Shown here one piece after another: positions 18,625 through 28,329 of a DNA stretch of 64,000 nucleotides. This stretch comes from AP-15 sp963703855. Lineage in GTDB: Bacteria; Pseudomonadota; Alphaproteobacteria; ATCC43930; CGMCC-115725. Location of the stretch: contig CAVPFW010000018.1 of NCBI GenBank assembly GCA_963703855.1, positions 1-64,000 of the forward strand, read 5' to 3'. The position numbers and the translations under genes were made by a program. How positions within the stretch are numbered: the stretch's first letter is position 1; every line of letters begins with the position of its first letter. The notes beneath the pieces were generated by a model. That model searched no databases, had not been told where the DNA came from, and worked only from the letters and a program-made list of their open reading frames with translations.

Positions 18625-20415
18625 TCAGGACTTTGTTTCTCTCGCGGACGGCGGAGCCAGCCGCAAATGCAGCTCGGCCAGCCGCTCGGGCGGGATCGGC
18701 GACGGCGCCTGCATCATAAGGTCCCGCGCCTGCTGGTTCATCGGGAAGGCGATCACCTCGCGAATGTTCGGCGTATCTGCGAGGAGCCGCACGATGCGGT
18801 CGATGCCGGGCGCCAGCCCGCCGTGCGGCGGCGCGCCAAAGCGGAAGGAGTTGAGCACGGCGGCGAAGCGGGCCTCGACATCGGCAGCGCCGTAACCGGC
18901 GATCGCAAACGCTTTGTACATGATGTCGGGGCGATGGTTGCGGATTGCGCCGGAGGCCAGCTCGATGCCGTTGCAGACGATGTCGTACTGGAACGCGTTG
19001 ATGGCGAGCGGATCAGCGGTCTCGAGCGCGTCGAGCCCGCCTTGCGGCATCGAAAATGGATTGTGGCTGAAGTCGACCCTGCCGGTCTCTTCGTTCAGCT
19101 CGTACATCGGAAAGTCGGTAACCCAGCAGAACTCGAAGCAGTCCTGCGCGCTCAGGCCCAGCTCCTGTCCGATCTTGAGCCGCACGGCGCCGGCGAACGC
19201 GATGAACGCCGTCGGCAGGCCGGCGACGAAAAACACCGCGTCGCCGTCGCCGAGACCGAGCGCCAAACGCAGCGCCTCGGTCCGCTCCGGCCCGAGATTG
19301 CGCGCGACCGGGCCGGCGCCTTCGCCGTCGCGGAAAAAGATGTAGCCGAGCCCCGGCTGACCCTCGTCCTGCGCCCATGCATTCATGCGATCGCAAAAGG
19401 CGCGGTTGCCGCCGCCCGGCGCCGGGATCGCGCGCACCCGGACATTCGGGTCGGCGTCGATCATGCCGGCGAAGACGCGGAAGCCCGAGCCGCGAAACGT
19501 CTCGGTGGCGTCGCCGATGACGATCGGGTTGCGCAGATCGGGCTTGTCGCTGGCATAGCGCAACATGGCATCCGAATAGGCGATGCGCCGGAACGGCGCC
19601 GGGCTGACCCGGCGGCCGGCGGCGAACTCCTCGAACACCCCGTGGAGCACCGGCTCGACGGCGGCGAACACGTCTTCCTGGGTGACAAACGACATTTCGA
19701 GGTCGAGCTGGTAGAACTCGCCCGGCGCGCGGTCGGCGCGGCTCGCTTCGTCGCGAAAGCACGGGGCAATCTGAAAGTAGCGGTCGAAGCCGGCCACCAT
19801 CAGAAGCTGCTTGAACTGCTGCGGCGCCTGCGGCAGCGCGTAGAATTCGCCCGGATGCAGCCGGCTCGGCACGTAATAGGGCCGCGCCCCCTCGGGCGAA
19901 TCGGCGGTCAGGATCGGCGTGTGGAACTCGTTGAAGCCCTCTTCGATCATACGCCGGCGGATCGACGCGATGACCCGCGAGCGCAGCATGATGTTGGCGT
20001 GCATGCGATCGCGCCGCAAGTCGAGGAAGCGGTAGGTCAGGCGCAGATCCTCGGGGTATTCGGCATCGCTGTTGACCGGGAACGGCAACAGCTCGGCTTC
20101 GGACTGGATTTCGATCTCGGCGATCGCGAGCTCGACCTCGCCGGTGTCGAGCTTGGGGTTGACGGTGTCGAAGGAGCGCGGCTCGACGACGCCGGTCAGG
20201 GTTACGACACTTTCCAGGCGCAGCCGGTCGGCAACGGAGAACAGCGGCGAGGACGCGTCGATCACGCACTGCGTGACGCCGTAGTGATCGCGCAGATCGA
20301 TGAACAGCAGATGGCCGTGGTCGCGCTTGCGGTGCACCCAACCCGACAGCCGAGCCGCCCGCCCCGCATCGGCGAGCCGCAGCGCTCCGCAGGTATGGGT
20401 TCGATAAGCGTGCAT
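18625..20415 (-). CDS. aspS: Aspartyl-tRNA synthetase
   Basis: A 596-residue class II synthetase. The ATG at 20415 (MHAYRTHTCGALR) is chosen because the OB-fold anticodon-binding domain begins there (SGWVHRKRDHGHLLFIDLRD). Class II motif 2 is visible as FQIAPCFRDEASRADRAPGE and motif 3 as FRFGAPPHGGLAPGIDRIV; the GAD insertion domain lies between them. It charges tRNA-Asp, and the bacterial form may be non-discriminating (Asp/Asn). It is a housekeeping gene, full length for the family, with no sign of disruption. Confidence 0.95.
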   Translation of the reverse strand: MHAYRTHTCGALRLADAGRAARLSGWVHRKRDHGHLLFIDLRDHYGVTQCVIDASSPLFSVADRLRLESVVTLTGVVEPRSFDTVNPKLDTGEVELAIAEIEIQSEAELLPFPVNSDAEYPEDLRLTYRFLDLRRDRMHANIMLRSRVIASIRRRMIEEGFNEFHTPILTADSPEGARPYYVPSRLHPGEFYALPQAPQQFKQLLMVAGFDRYFQIAPCFRDEASRADRAPGEFYQLDLEMSFVTQEDVFAAVEPVLHGVFEEFAAGRRVSPAPFRRIAYSDAMLRYASDKPDLRNPIVIGDATETFRGSGFRVFAGMIDADPNVRVRAIPAPGGGNRAFCDRMNAWAQDEGQPGLGYIFFRDGEGAGPVARNLGPERTEALRLALGLGDGDAVFFVAGLPTAFIAFAGAVRLKIGQELGLSAQDCFEFCWVTDFPMYELNEETGRVDFSHNPFSMPQGGLDALETADPLAINAFQYDIVCNGIELASGAIRNHRPDIMYKAFAIAGYGAADVEARFAAVLNSFRFGAPPHGGLAPGIDRIVRLLADTPNIREVIAFPMNQQARDLMMQAPSPIPPERLAELHLRLAPPSARETKS

Positions 20416-20623
20416 GGGCGACGGATCCGGCGAGGCTTGTGAGCGAGTGAGAACACCGCACCGAACCCCGCCGCTTGTCAAGGCGGCCCCGGCGCCCAGG
20501 CTCGGCCTCGGTGCAGCCGATGGACTGGATGCGTGCGCAGGTGCGGCACGACCCGGCGCGCGGACCGGCGCGACGGTCCCGCCGGCAACGCCGTGTGCGG
20601 AGGGGCCGGCCCGGTCGATTGAT

Positions 20624-21784
20624 TTACCCGTATACGCGGCGGTAGAGCGCGATGATCTCGTCCCCGGTCGGGACCAGCGGGTTGTTGGCGGGCGACCCCG
20701 AAGCCAATGCCTGGCTCGCCATCACCGGCAGCAATTCCTCGTAGCGCGCGGCGTCGATGCCCCACGCGCGCGGGCTCGGCACCTCGAGGTCCCGGTTCAG
20801 CCGGCGCAATTCGTCGAGCAGCCGCGCGACCGCCCCCTGGCTCCCTTCGGCCTCGTCGGCCACCCCCATCGCGCGGGCGCAATCGGCGTAGCGGTCGAGT
20901 GCGGCCGGCACCGAGAAGGCGGTGATCTCGGGCAGCAGCATCGCGTTGGAGAGGCCGTGCGGCACGTGGAAGAAGGCGCCGATCGGCCGGCTCATGCCGT
21001 GGACCAAGGCAACGCTCGCATTCGAGAACGCCATCCCGGCCGTCGTCGCCCCGAGCATCATCGCCTCGCGCGCCGCGCGGTTGCCGGGCTCGGCGCAGGC
21101 GGTGCGGATGTGGCGCGCGATCAGCCCCATCGCGTTCCGCGCGAGCCCGTCGGTGTAGGGACCGGCGCGGCGGCTGACATAAGCCTCGATCGCATGGGTC
21201 AGGCTGTCGAGCCCGGTGTCGGCGGTCAGCCGCAGCGGCATCGTCAGGGTCAGCTCGTAATCGACGATCGCCGCCAACGGGCAGCAGGCGAGGCCGGCGA
21301 TCAGCATCTTCTCGTCGGTCTCGGTGTCGGTGATGACGGTGAACCGGGTCACCTCCGAGCCGGTGCCGGCGGTGGTCGGGATCGCCACGACCGGCGGGCC
21401 GGCCTTGGGTATCTCGGCCGGGACCTTCCAGTCGCGCATCTGCCCGCCATTGGCGGCGAGCACGCTCATCGCCTTCGCGGTATCGATCGAGCTGCCGCCG
21501 CCGACCGCGACGAGGCTGTCGAACCCGCCCTCGGCGAGGATGCGCGCGCCCGCTTCGACCACCGCCGTGGTCGGGTCGGGAACGGTATCGGCAAAGACCG
21601 ACCAGGAACTCTGCGCGCGGGCGAGCAGGCTGGTCGCGCGCTCCAAGATGCCGCAGCCGCGTATATAGGGGTCGGTGACGATCAGCGGCCTCGTCAGCCC
21701 GAAACGCTGCAGCATGCCGGGCAGCTCGGCGAGCGCCCCGCCGCCGATCGCGAGGGAACGCGGCGTCGTGATCGTGGCGATCAT
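20624..21784 (-). CDS. Iron-containing alcohol dehydrogenase
   Basis: A 386-residue type III alcohol dehydrogenase (PF00465). The cofactor loop GGGSSIDTAKAM and the iron-site segments GLDSLTHAIEAYVS and HGMSRPIGAFFHVPHGLSNA are intact, with histidines in the expected places. Family members reduce or oxidise short-chain alcohols, lactaldehyde or related substrates with NAD(P). The gene follows tusA by 15 nt and phyH by a short gap on the same strand, so the three probably form one transcript. Confidence 0.88.
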   Translation of the reverse strand: MIATITTPRSLAIGGGALAELPGMLQRFGLTRPLIVTDPYIRGCGILERATSLLARAQSSWSVFADTVPDPTTAVVEAGARILAEGGFDSLVAVGGGSSIDTAKAMSVLAANGGQMRDWKVPAEIPKAGPPVVAIPTTAGTGSEVTRFTVITDTETDEKMLIAGLACCPLAAIVDYELTLTMPLRLTADTGLDSLTHAIEAYVSRRAGPYTDGLARNAMGLIARHIRTACAEPGNRAAREAMMLGATTAGMAFSNASVALVHGMSRPIGAFFHVPHGLSNAMLLPEITAFSVPAALDRYADCARAMGVADEAEGSQGAVARLLDELRRLNRDLEVPSPRAWGIDAARYEELLPVMASQALASGSPANNPLVPTGDEIIALYRRVYG

Positions 21785-21799
21785 CGCACTGCCCGCGGC

Positions 21800-22054
21800 T
21801 CAGCCCGGCTTTTTCAGCCGAAAGCGCAGGACGCCGCCCGGCTGTTCCGAGGATTCGAGCAATTCGCAGCCGGTGGTTTGGCAGAAATGCTCGAAATCCT
21901 TGGTGGCGCCGGGGTCGGTCGCGAGCACCTCGAGCACGGCACCCGCGGGCAGGGGCTTCAGCGCGCGGCGCGCTTTCAGCACCGGCAGCGGGCACAGCAG
22001 TCCGGTCGCATCGAGGGTGGCGGTCGCGGCCGCGAGGTCATAGCTCATGCGCAA
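21800..22054 (-). CDS. TusA-family sulfur carrier protein
   Basis: An 84-residue TusA/SirA/YedF fold protein with the signature LDATGLLCPLPVLKARRAL, where the Cys is the persulfide carrier. Start may be at 22054 (MRMSYD) or 22048 (MSYD). TusA relays sulfur for tRNA thiolation, molybdenum cofactor synthesis and other pathways. Being wedged between a dioxygenase and an alcohol dehydrogenase is unusual and hints at a pathway-specific role, possibly in handling sulfur or sulfonated compounds, but that is inference. Confidence 0.88.
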   Translation of the reverse strand: MRMSYDLAAATATLDATGLLCPLPVLKARRALKPLPAGAVLEVLATDPGATKDFEHFCQTTGCELLESSEQPGGVLRFRLKKPG

Positions 22055-22108
22055 CTCCAGTCGGACATGCGGTCCAGGCGCCGCCGGCCATCGCCGCCAG
22101 CGCAGCGG

Positions 22109-23008
22109 CTAATCGGCCGCGGCCGCAACCTTGTCCTCGCTTGCCGCGGTTGCGAAGAACCGCCGGCCGGCGGCGCGCTGGTTCTCGTAGATCGAGCCCT
22201 GGTATTCAGCCGGCGGCAACGGCAGCCGGACCGGAACCGCAGCCAGGCGCGGCGTCAGGGTCGGGTCCCCGGCGAGCAGCAGCTCGTCGAACTTCTCGAT
22301 CCCGTCCTTGAAGCCGAGCAACGGCCAGGCGTCGGCGGCGCGGTATTGGAACAGCAGGAACCGGCGCTCCCTGCCGGAGAAATTGGTCGCCGAGCCGTGC
22401 ACCGCGCGCACGTGATGGACGGTGATCGAGCCCGCTTTGCCGAGGCACGGCAGTGCCCGCGAAATGCCGATATCGCCGCAATCCGGGTCGATTGCGCCGC
22501 AAAACCGGCCGTCGCGGCCGTGGTGGTCAAAGACCGGGCCCCGGTGGCTGCCGGGGACCACCATCATCGGCCCGTTGTCCATGCCGCAATCGTCGAGCAT
22601 GATCCCGACCGCGGCGAGGTCGTCGTTGGTGTGCGGGTAGAACGCCCAATCCTGGTGCCATTCGACCGGCGCGCCGTAGCCGGCCGACTTCATGTTGAGC
22701 TTGCCGGTATCGAAGCGCACCGTGCCCCACAGATCCTTCAGCACCGCGACGATGTTCGGGTGGCGGGCGGCCCGCGCGTATTCCGGGTGGTGCAGGTGCG
22801 GGGTCTTGATCCGCCGCACCCTCGGCTCGGCCGCGGAATGCGAATCCTCGAGGTCGTAGACCTCGTCATTGGCGGCGACGATGCGCGCGTTGTAGACGAA
22901 CTCGTCGGTCACCCGGCGCAGGGCGTCGATTTCGTCCGGCCCGAGGATGTCGGGAACGACGATGAACCCGTCACGCCGATAAGTCTCCAAAACCGCTTCC
23001 GAAAGCAT
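22109..23008 (-). CDS. Phytanoyl-CoA dioxygenase family protein
   Basis: A 299-residue Fe(II)/2-oxoglutarate-dependent oxygenase (PhyH, PF05721). Start is placed at ATG 23008 (MLSEAVLETYRRDGFIVVPD), where family similarity begins. The iron triad is visible as H-x-D in VEWHQDWAFYPH and a distal His in HHVRAVHGSATNFSGRERR, where the Arg can bind 2-oxoglutarate. Members hydroxylate CoA esters or free small molecules. It appears to lead the tusA/adh group, and RidA is transcribed divergently 142 nt away. Confidence 0.86.
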   Translation of the reverse strand: MLSEAVLETYRRDGFIVVPDILGPDEIDALRRVTDEFVYNARIVAANDEVYDLEDSHSAAEPRVRRIKTPHLHHPEYARAARHPNIVAVLKDLWGTVRFDTGKLNMKSAGYGAPVEWHQDWAFYPHTNDDLAAVGIMLDDCGMDNGPMMVVPGSHRGPVFDHHGRDGRFCGAIDPDCGDIGISRALPCLGKAGSITVHHVRAVHGSATNFSGRERRFLLFQYRAADAWPLLGFKDGIEKFDELLLAGDPTLTPRLAAVPVRLPLPPAEYQGSIYENQRAAGRRFFATAASEDKVAAAAD

Positions 23009-23150
23009 GGCTCCTCCACAGGCGCGACGTCCACCCGAATTGCTGGCCTCCGCGTCACGCTTTGTCAACCCGTCGGGATCCGCCTCGCCACCCTTTCAGC
23101 CGGTTTCGCGGCAGGCTAAGCTCGGATTGTGTGAGGGAGGAGTCGCGCCG

Positions 23151-23543
23151 ATGAGCAGCATCGTCCATGTCGTCAGCCCCCAAGTGCCCGAGCCGCCGGC
23201 CGGCACCTGGTCGAACTGCCTGGTCGCGGGCGGCTTTGCCTATATCGCCGGCATGACCGCGCGAGGCAGCGACGCCGCGGGCGACGAATACGTTCAGGCG
23301 AAGGCGATCTTCACCAAGATCCGTCACCTGGTCGAAGCCGCCGGCGGCACCATGGCCGATGTCGTCAAGGTGACGATTTTCGTGACCGACATCACCCAAC
23401 GCGAAAAGGTGTGGCAGGCCCGGCGCGAGTTCTTCACCGGCAATTTCCCGGCCTCGACCCTGGTCCAGGCGGCGGCCTTGGCCGATCCCTCGCTCAAGGT
23501 CGAGATCGAGGCCGTCGCCCATCTCGGCGCCAGCCGGGGCTGA
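23151..23543 (+). CDS. RidA/YjgF family protein
   Basis: A 130-residue RidA-fold protein starting at ATG 23151 after GGGAGGAG. Typical blocks are NCLVAGGFAYIAGMTARG, AGGTMADVVKVTIFVTDI and FPASTLVQAAALADPSLKVEIEAVA. RidA proteins hydrolyse reactive enamine/imine intermediates or act in degradation pathways as deaminases. The canonical arginine of the enamine deaminase group (in the R-P-A motif) is not obvious here, so the exact subfamily is open. It is divergent from phyH. Confidence 0.85.
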   Translation: MSSIVHVVSPQVPEPPAGTWSNCLVAGGFAYIAGMTARGSDAAGDEYVQAKAIFTKIRHLVEAAGGTMADVVKVTIFVTDITQREKVWQARREFFTGNFPASTLVQAAALADPSLKVEIEAVAHLGASRG

Positions 23544-23947
23544 CCCCCGCACGCGGCGCAGGTTTCCCGGGGCAGCCGCAGCTCCGCCTGTTTCTACAAG
23601 GAATTTACAGGCTGCCGCTTTGGGGATTCACCGCCATCGAGATGTCCCGTATTTCCGCGGATTTCGTTTTCGAGCTGCTCATAAGGGCGCAACATATAAT
23701 GAGATTAAGGCAATTTTATCGTCGATGTGGGGGCTGGCCGGGAGGGGTGGGGCCGATAGAAGCCAACGCCCAGGCCGGCGCAGCTTCGGGGCGCTCGCTT
23801 TTCGCTTGCCGCGGATCGAGCTGAAAATATCGGAGCGCGCCGCGGCGATCGAGGGTCGGCTGCGCCGCGCTCAGCCCCGGCATCCGGGAGCATTCGGGCG
23901 CAAATCGGGCGCAAATCGAACGACGGCGAGGCGGGCGGGCGAAAATG
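23544..23947. other. Intergenic stretch without recognised gene
   Basis: No coding sequence with protein-like features is seen on either strand. The interval 23580-23720 is clearly poorer in GC than its surroundings and holds a TATAAT at 23695-23700, but no good -35 element at 16-18 nt. It may hold a promoter or a small RNA; nothing firmer can be said. Confidence 0.35.
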
Positions 23948-24235
23948 TCAGTAGCCGCCCCCATGCCAGCTCATCGGCGCGGGCGCTTCGCACTGATAGC
24001 CGGGCAGGCCGGGGGATGCCCGGCAGTGCCGCTCGGACATGCATTGAGTGAACATCTGATCGGCGGGCATCCCGCTCTGCGCGGCGGCGTACTGCCGGCA
24101 GATCGCCGCGATCGCGGCGGCGCGGTCGTAAGCCTCGTCCGGGCCGGTTTGGCCGCTGGCTGCGGCACCCGCGAGCAGCCAGATCAACGCGGCCGCGGCG
24201 CCGGCTCCCGGAGCGCAACTTTTCGCCGCCGCCAA
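23948..24235 (-). CDS. Small secreted cysteine-containing protein, unknown function
   Basis: A 95-residue reading frame begins with a convincing signal peptide (AGAAAALIWLLAGAAASGQ) and continues with a short mature part holding four cysteines (AAICRQY, MFTQCMSERHCRAS, GYQC), suggesting two disulfides in the periplasm. The tail is rich in Pro and Gly (APMSWHGGGY). I do not recognise the family with certainty; small exported proteins of this pattern are common in alphaproteobacteria. It is divergent from the CoA-transferase gene, 231 nt away. Confidence 0.55.
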   Translation of the reverse strand: MAAAKSCAPGAGAAAALIWLLAGAAASGQTGPDEAYDRAAAIAAICRQYAAAQSGMPADQMFTQCMSERHCRASPGLPGYQCEAPAPMSWHGGGY

Positions 24236-24466
24236 GCTATCCGCCCATCAAATCTCGCATCGCCCGGTTCTGCATCCTCACCCTCGCTGGCCAGTGGCCG
24301 CTCGACCATGCCGGCCGGCCCTGCCGCCAAGCGCACAACCAGCGCCCGCCGTTGCCCCACCCGCCGGGCACGATGTTCCGCATCGTCGGCTTGACCGCGT
24401 TGGCTCCGGCGGGAGTATCCTCTCTCCGCTCGGGGGAAGCCCGGATATATTTGAAGGGAGAACGTC

Positions 24467-27095
24467 TTGGCGAAGCAAGCCGTGATCGCGCCAAGCTCTT
24501 TGTCTAACGGGCCGGGCGAAATGATGGGCAATGCCGGACCCGGCATGCTCAAGGGTTTGCGGGTCGTCGAGATCGCCGACGAGCGCGCCGAATATGCCGG
24601 GCTGCTGCTCGCCGGGCTCGGCGCCGAGGTGGTCAAGATCGAGCCGCCCGAGGGCAACGCCACTCGGCGGATCGGCCCCTTTCTCGACGACCGGCCGGGT
24701 CTCGAACGCTCGCTCTATTTCTGGAACTACAACCGCAACAAGAAATCGGTCGTACTCGATTTGCAGGAGCCAGCAGGCGCGCGAGCATTTGCTGCGCCTG
24801 CTCGATGGCGCCGACATCCTGCTCGATGCGAGCTGCGGTGCGCTGAACCAGGCCCTGGGCCTCGATCGCGCCGCGGTCAACGCGCGGTTCCCGGCCATGG
24901 TGACCGCGCGGATGACGCCGTTCGGCGATGACGGGCCGTGGCAGGACCTCAAGGGCTCCGACCTCGTCCATCTGGCGCTCGGCGGGATCATGATGAATTG
25001 CGGCTACGATCCCGACCCCAACCTCGAATACGACACGCCGCCGATCGCGCCGCAGATCTGGCACGCCTATCACATCGCCGGCGAGCAATTGGCGACGGGC
25101 ATCATCGCCGCGCTGATACATCGCGAGAGGAGCGGCGAGGGTCAGGACGTTTCGGTGGCGATCCACGAGGCGGTGTCGAAGAACCCCGAGCAGGACATCA
25201 TGTACTGGGTCATGCGGCGGGTGCCCTTGTGGCGGCTGACCAACCGCCACGCCGCCGAATTCCCCAACCATTCGCCGGGCATCTGTCATACCAAGGACGG
25301 ACGCTGGTTCATCACCCACGGCATGGGCGCGCGCGACCTGAAGAATCTGGTGCCGCTGTTGTCGAAATACCGCGCCCAGGCCGATTTGCAGCCGCCCCCG
25401 CCCGACGCCGATCTCAGGGGGCGTCAGGTGCCGGGCACGGCCGGCAGCGACGAGACGCGCGCGCACATGCTCGACGTGGTGCAGCGCTTTGTCCGGGCCT
25501 GGACCTACAAGGACATGCCGTGGCGCGAGGCGCAGGATGCCGGCCTCCTCTGGGCGCCATTGCGCAAGCCGCACGAGAACGCGCTCGACGAGCATTGGCT
25601 CGCGCGCAAGACCTTCGCCGATGTCGAGCACCCGGAGTTGGGCCGCAGCTTTCGCTACCCGACCAGCAAATGGCTCGCCACCAGGACGAGCTGGCAGGTC
25701 GGCCGCCGCGCGCCCTTGCTCGGCGAGGACACCGAGGCCGTGCTCGGCGAGTCGGGGCGCCGTCCGCGCGTGCCGGCGCAGCCGCGCCGGGTCGAAAATC
25801 CCCGGCGGTCAGCACTGCACGACAAACCCTTCCCGTTGCAAGGGATCAGAATCTTCGACTTCGCATGGTTTCTCGCCTCGGCGGGCGGCACGCGGTTTCT
25901 CGCCGCGTTGGGCGCGGAAAGCTTCAAGGTCGAATGGAAGGACAATCCCGACACCCGGTTGGCGGCGATGGCGCCGGTCGGCGGCCGCGCCGCGCGCGAC
26001 GCCGCGACCGGCCCGCTCCCCGGCGTGCGCGATTCCGACATGGGCGGCCAGTTCAACAACAAGAATGCCGGCAAGCGCGGCATCTCGTTGAATATCCGGC
26101 ATCCGAAAGGGCTCCAGATCGCCAAGGACATGGTGCGGATCTGCGATGTCGTGGCCGAGGGATTCTCGCCCGGCGTGCTGCAGCGTCTGGGGCTCGGCTG
26201 GGACGTGATCAAGGCGATCCGGCCCGACATCATCTACATCCAGCAATCGGGCATGGGTGCCAACGGCACTTACGGGCGGATGCGCACGGTCGGCCCGGTC
26301 GCGGCGGCGTTTGGCGGCCAGGGCGAGATGTCCGGCCTGCCGGAGCCGGCGATGCCGGTCGGCTGGGGCTATTCCTATCTCGACTGGATGGGCGCCTACG
26401 GCTACGCGCTGGCGCTGCTGGGGGCGATCTATCACCGCGAGCGCACCGGCGAGGGGCAGTGGATCGACGCCTCGCAATGCGAGTCCGGCATTTTCCTGAC
26501 CGGCGCCGCGATCCTCGACTGGTCGGCCAATCGGCGCGAGTTCCGCCGCTACGGCAACCGCTCGCCGTACCAGCCGGCGGCACCCCACGGCGCCTATCCG
26601 TGCCAAGGCAAGGATCGCTGGATCGCCATTGCCTGCTTCGCCGATGACGAATGGCGCGCGTTGGCGCAGGTGGCCGAGCACGGCGAATGGCTCGATGACC
26701 GCCGCTTCGACACCTTGGAGCACCGGCTGCAGTTCCAGGATTCGCTCGATGCCGCGGTGGAAGCGTGGACGCGGACGCAAGACCGTTACGACTGCATGAT
26801 GAAATTGCAGAAGGCCGGGGTGCCGGCCGGAGTGTGCCAGAACGCCGAGGACCGCGTCGACGCCGACCCGCAGCTCAAACACTTCAAATGGCTGACCGAG
26901 GTCACCGGCACCAAGATCGGCACGTGGCCGATCTACGAGCTGCCGATGAAGTTGAGCCGGACCCCGGCCTATATCGGCGGCCCGACCAACCGCGGCGCGC
27001 CATGCTACGGCGAGGACAATATGTGGGTATTGACCGAATTGCTCGGCCGCAGCCCGAGCGAAGTCGAGCGGCTGGCCGAGGAGGGCGTCATCTGA
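24467..27095 (+). CDS. Two-domain CaiB/BaiF CoA-transferase (class III), one frameshift
   Basis: About 876 residues encoding two tandem CoA-transferase III domains (PF02515). The first runs from MLKGLRVVEIADERAEYAGLL to about residue 400. The second starts at LQGIRIFDFAWFLASAGGTRF and includes NNKNAGKRGISLN and GQWIDASQCESG. A TTG at 24467, six nt after GGGAG, is the best start. Near 24768 the frame shifts by one base (DLQ... to QQAREHLLRLLDGADILLDA), consistent with one extra base. Conservation on both sides suggests a sequencing error. It likely moves CoA between carboxylic acids in a catabolic route; the substrate is unknown. Confidence 0.82.
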
Positions 27096-27209
27096 GGCTC
27101 GACAGCGCAATGCCGAGCCTGGCCGCGATCCGGCCGGCGGTGCGCAGGCGATGCCGCGGGCCAGCCAGTTAGCCGACAGGGGCGCCGGGCTTCAGCGCTC
27201 GCCGCGCGG

Positions 27210-28316
27210 TTATCGGGCCGCAGCCGCGTCCGGCGCGGTGCCTTGCCATTCCGCAGCCTTCGTTGCCGGCTCGACGACGACATCGGTGCGCAGGCCGACC
27301 GGGGGGTGAACCCCGGGATCGAGATCGATCAGCACCTCGAGGATCTTCGTATCGAGCTTTTCGGTCGGATCGCCGGTATCGACGGTCTTATGCCCGAGCC
27401 TGCGGCCGACCCGCGAGACCACCCCGCCGAAGCGCCGGGACGGATAGGCCTCGGCGGTCGCCCAGGCGCGCTGTCCGACCGCGATCCTGGCCACGTCGGT
27501 CTCGTCGATTTCGGCGCGCACCCGCAGCCGGGTCGTGTCGCCGACCTCGAGGATCGGGGTCGGCGGCTGCACGCTGATGACTTCGCCGGGGCGCAGGTAG
27601 CGGCGCAAGACGATGCCGTCGATCGGCGAGCGCAGCTGGGTCTTGGCGAGCAGCGCGCGCTGCTCGGCGAGGTTGGCCCGGGCCAGCGCCAGATTGGCCT
27701 GCGCCATCGCCACGTCCTCGGCGCGCGGCGGGGCGTTGATCAGCGCGGCGGCGGCCTCCCTCGCAGCGTGCCTGGCTGCGGCCACGCCGAGGGTCGACTG
27801 GGTTTGGTCCATCGACTGGCGCGAGGCGACCCCGCTGCGGGTCAGCGGCAGCAGGCGCTGGAGCTCGCGTTGGGCAAGCGCCAGGCTCGCCGCCGCTTCG
27901 TCGAGCTGCGCCGCCGCTTCGCGACGCTGCTCGGGCCGCGCGCCGTGCATCAGCTTGTCGAGCTCGGCTTCGCGCAGCCGCAGGCTCGCCGCAGCCTCGT
28001 CGACGCGCGCCTGCTGATCGGCGTTGTCGAGCTCGGCCAGCAGCTGGCCGCGATGGATCACGTCGCCCTCGGCGACATAAACCGCCTTGAGCGCGCCGAT
28101 CAGGCCGACCGCCAGCTCGATGACCCCGGAGCCCGGCTCGACCCGCCCCGGCGCGGCGATCTTGCCGGCAATCGGCGGGGGCTGAGCCGATGACCGCTCC
28201 GAGGCGGGTGTGGGTACGGTCCGGGTCGGCGTGCTCAGCAGCGGGAGGCTGAGCGCACCGGCGGCAACCAGGACGGCGCTCGCGAGCACGGCCATGGCGG
28301 TCCGGGCCAGGTTCAC
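27210..28316 (-). CDS. HlyD-type periplasmic adaptor of an ABC exporter (DevB-like)
   Basis: A 368-residue membrane-fusion protein. It has an N-terminal membrane anchor (AMAVLASAVLVAAGALSLPLL), a lipoyl half-motif (IAAPGRVEPGSGVIELAVG), a long Ala-rich coiled-coil from about residue 115 to 210, and the second lipoyl half (LRSPIDGIVLRRYLRPGEVI) followed by a beta-barrel domain. Adaptors of this kind join an inner-membrane ABC pump to an outer-membrane channel. It is the last gene of the minus-strand train, 13 nt behind the ATPase, so the pump is MacA/DevB-like. No TolC-type channel gene is in the window. Confidence 0.87.
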   Translation of the reverse strand: MNLARTAMAVLASAVLVAAGALSLPLLSTPTRTVPTPASERSSAQPPPIAGKIAAPGRVEPGSGVIELAVGLIGALKAVYVAEGDVIHRGQLLAELDNADQQARVDEAAASLRLREAELDKLMHGARPEQRREAAAQLDEAAASLALAQRELQRLLPLTRSGVASRQSMDQTQSTLGVAAARHAAREAAAALINAPPRAEDVAMAQANLALARANLAEQRALLAKTQLRSPIDGIVLRRYLRPGEVISVQPPTPILEVGDTTRLRVRAEIDETDVARIAVGQRAWATAEAYPSRRFGGVVSRVGRRLGHKTVDTGDPTEKLDTKILEVLIDLDPGVHPPVGLRTDVVVEPATKAAEWQGTAPDAAAAR

Positions 28317-28329
28317 GCCCGAAACTCGG

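Noticed and set aside
20414..23119. 901-codon + strand frame across the adh-tusA-phyH group
   Set aside because: Antisense shadow; the minus-strand genes are supported by cofactor and metal motifs.
23660..23700. Sigma-70 promoter around TATAAT at 23695
   Set aside because: No acceptable -35 element at normal spacing and no gene start in range on that strand.
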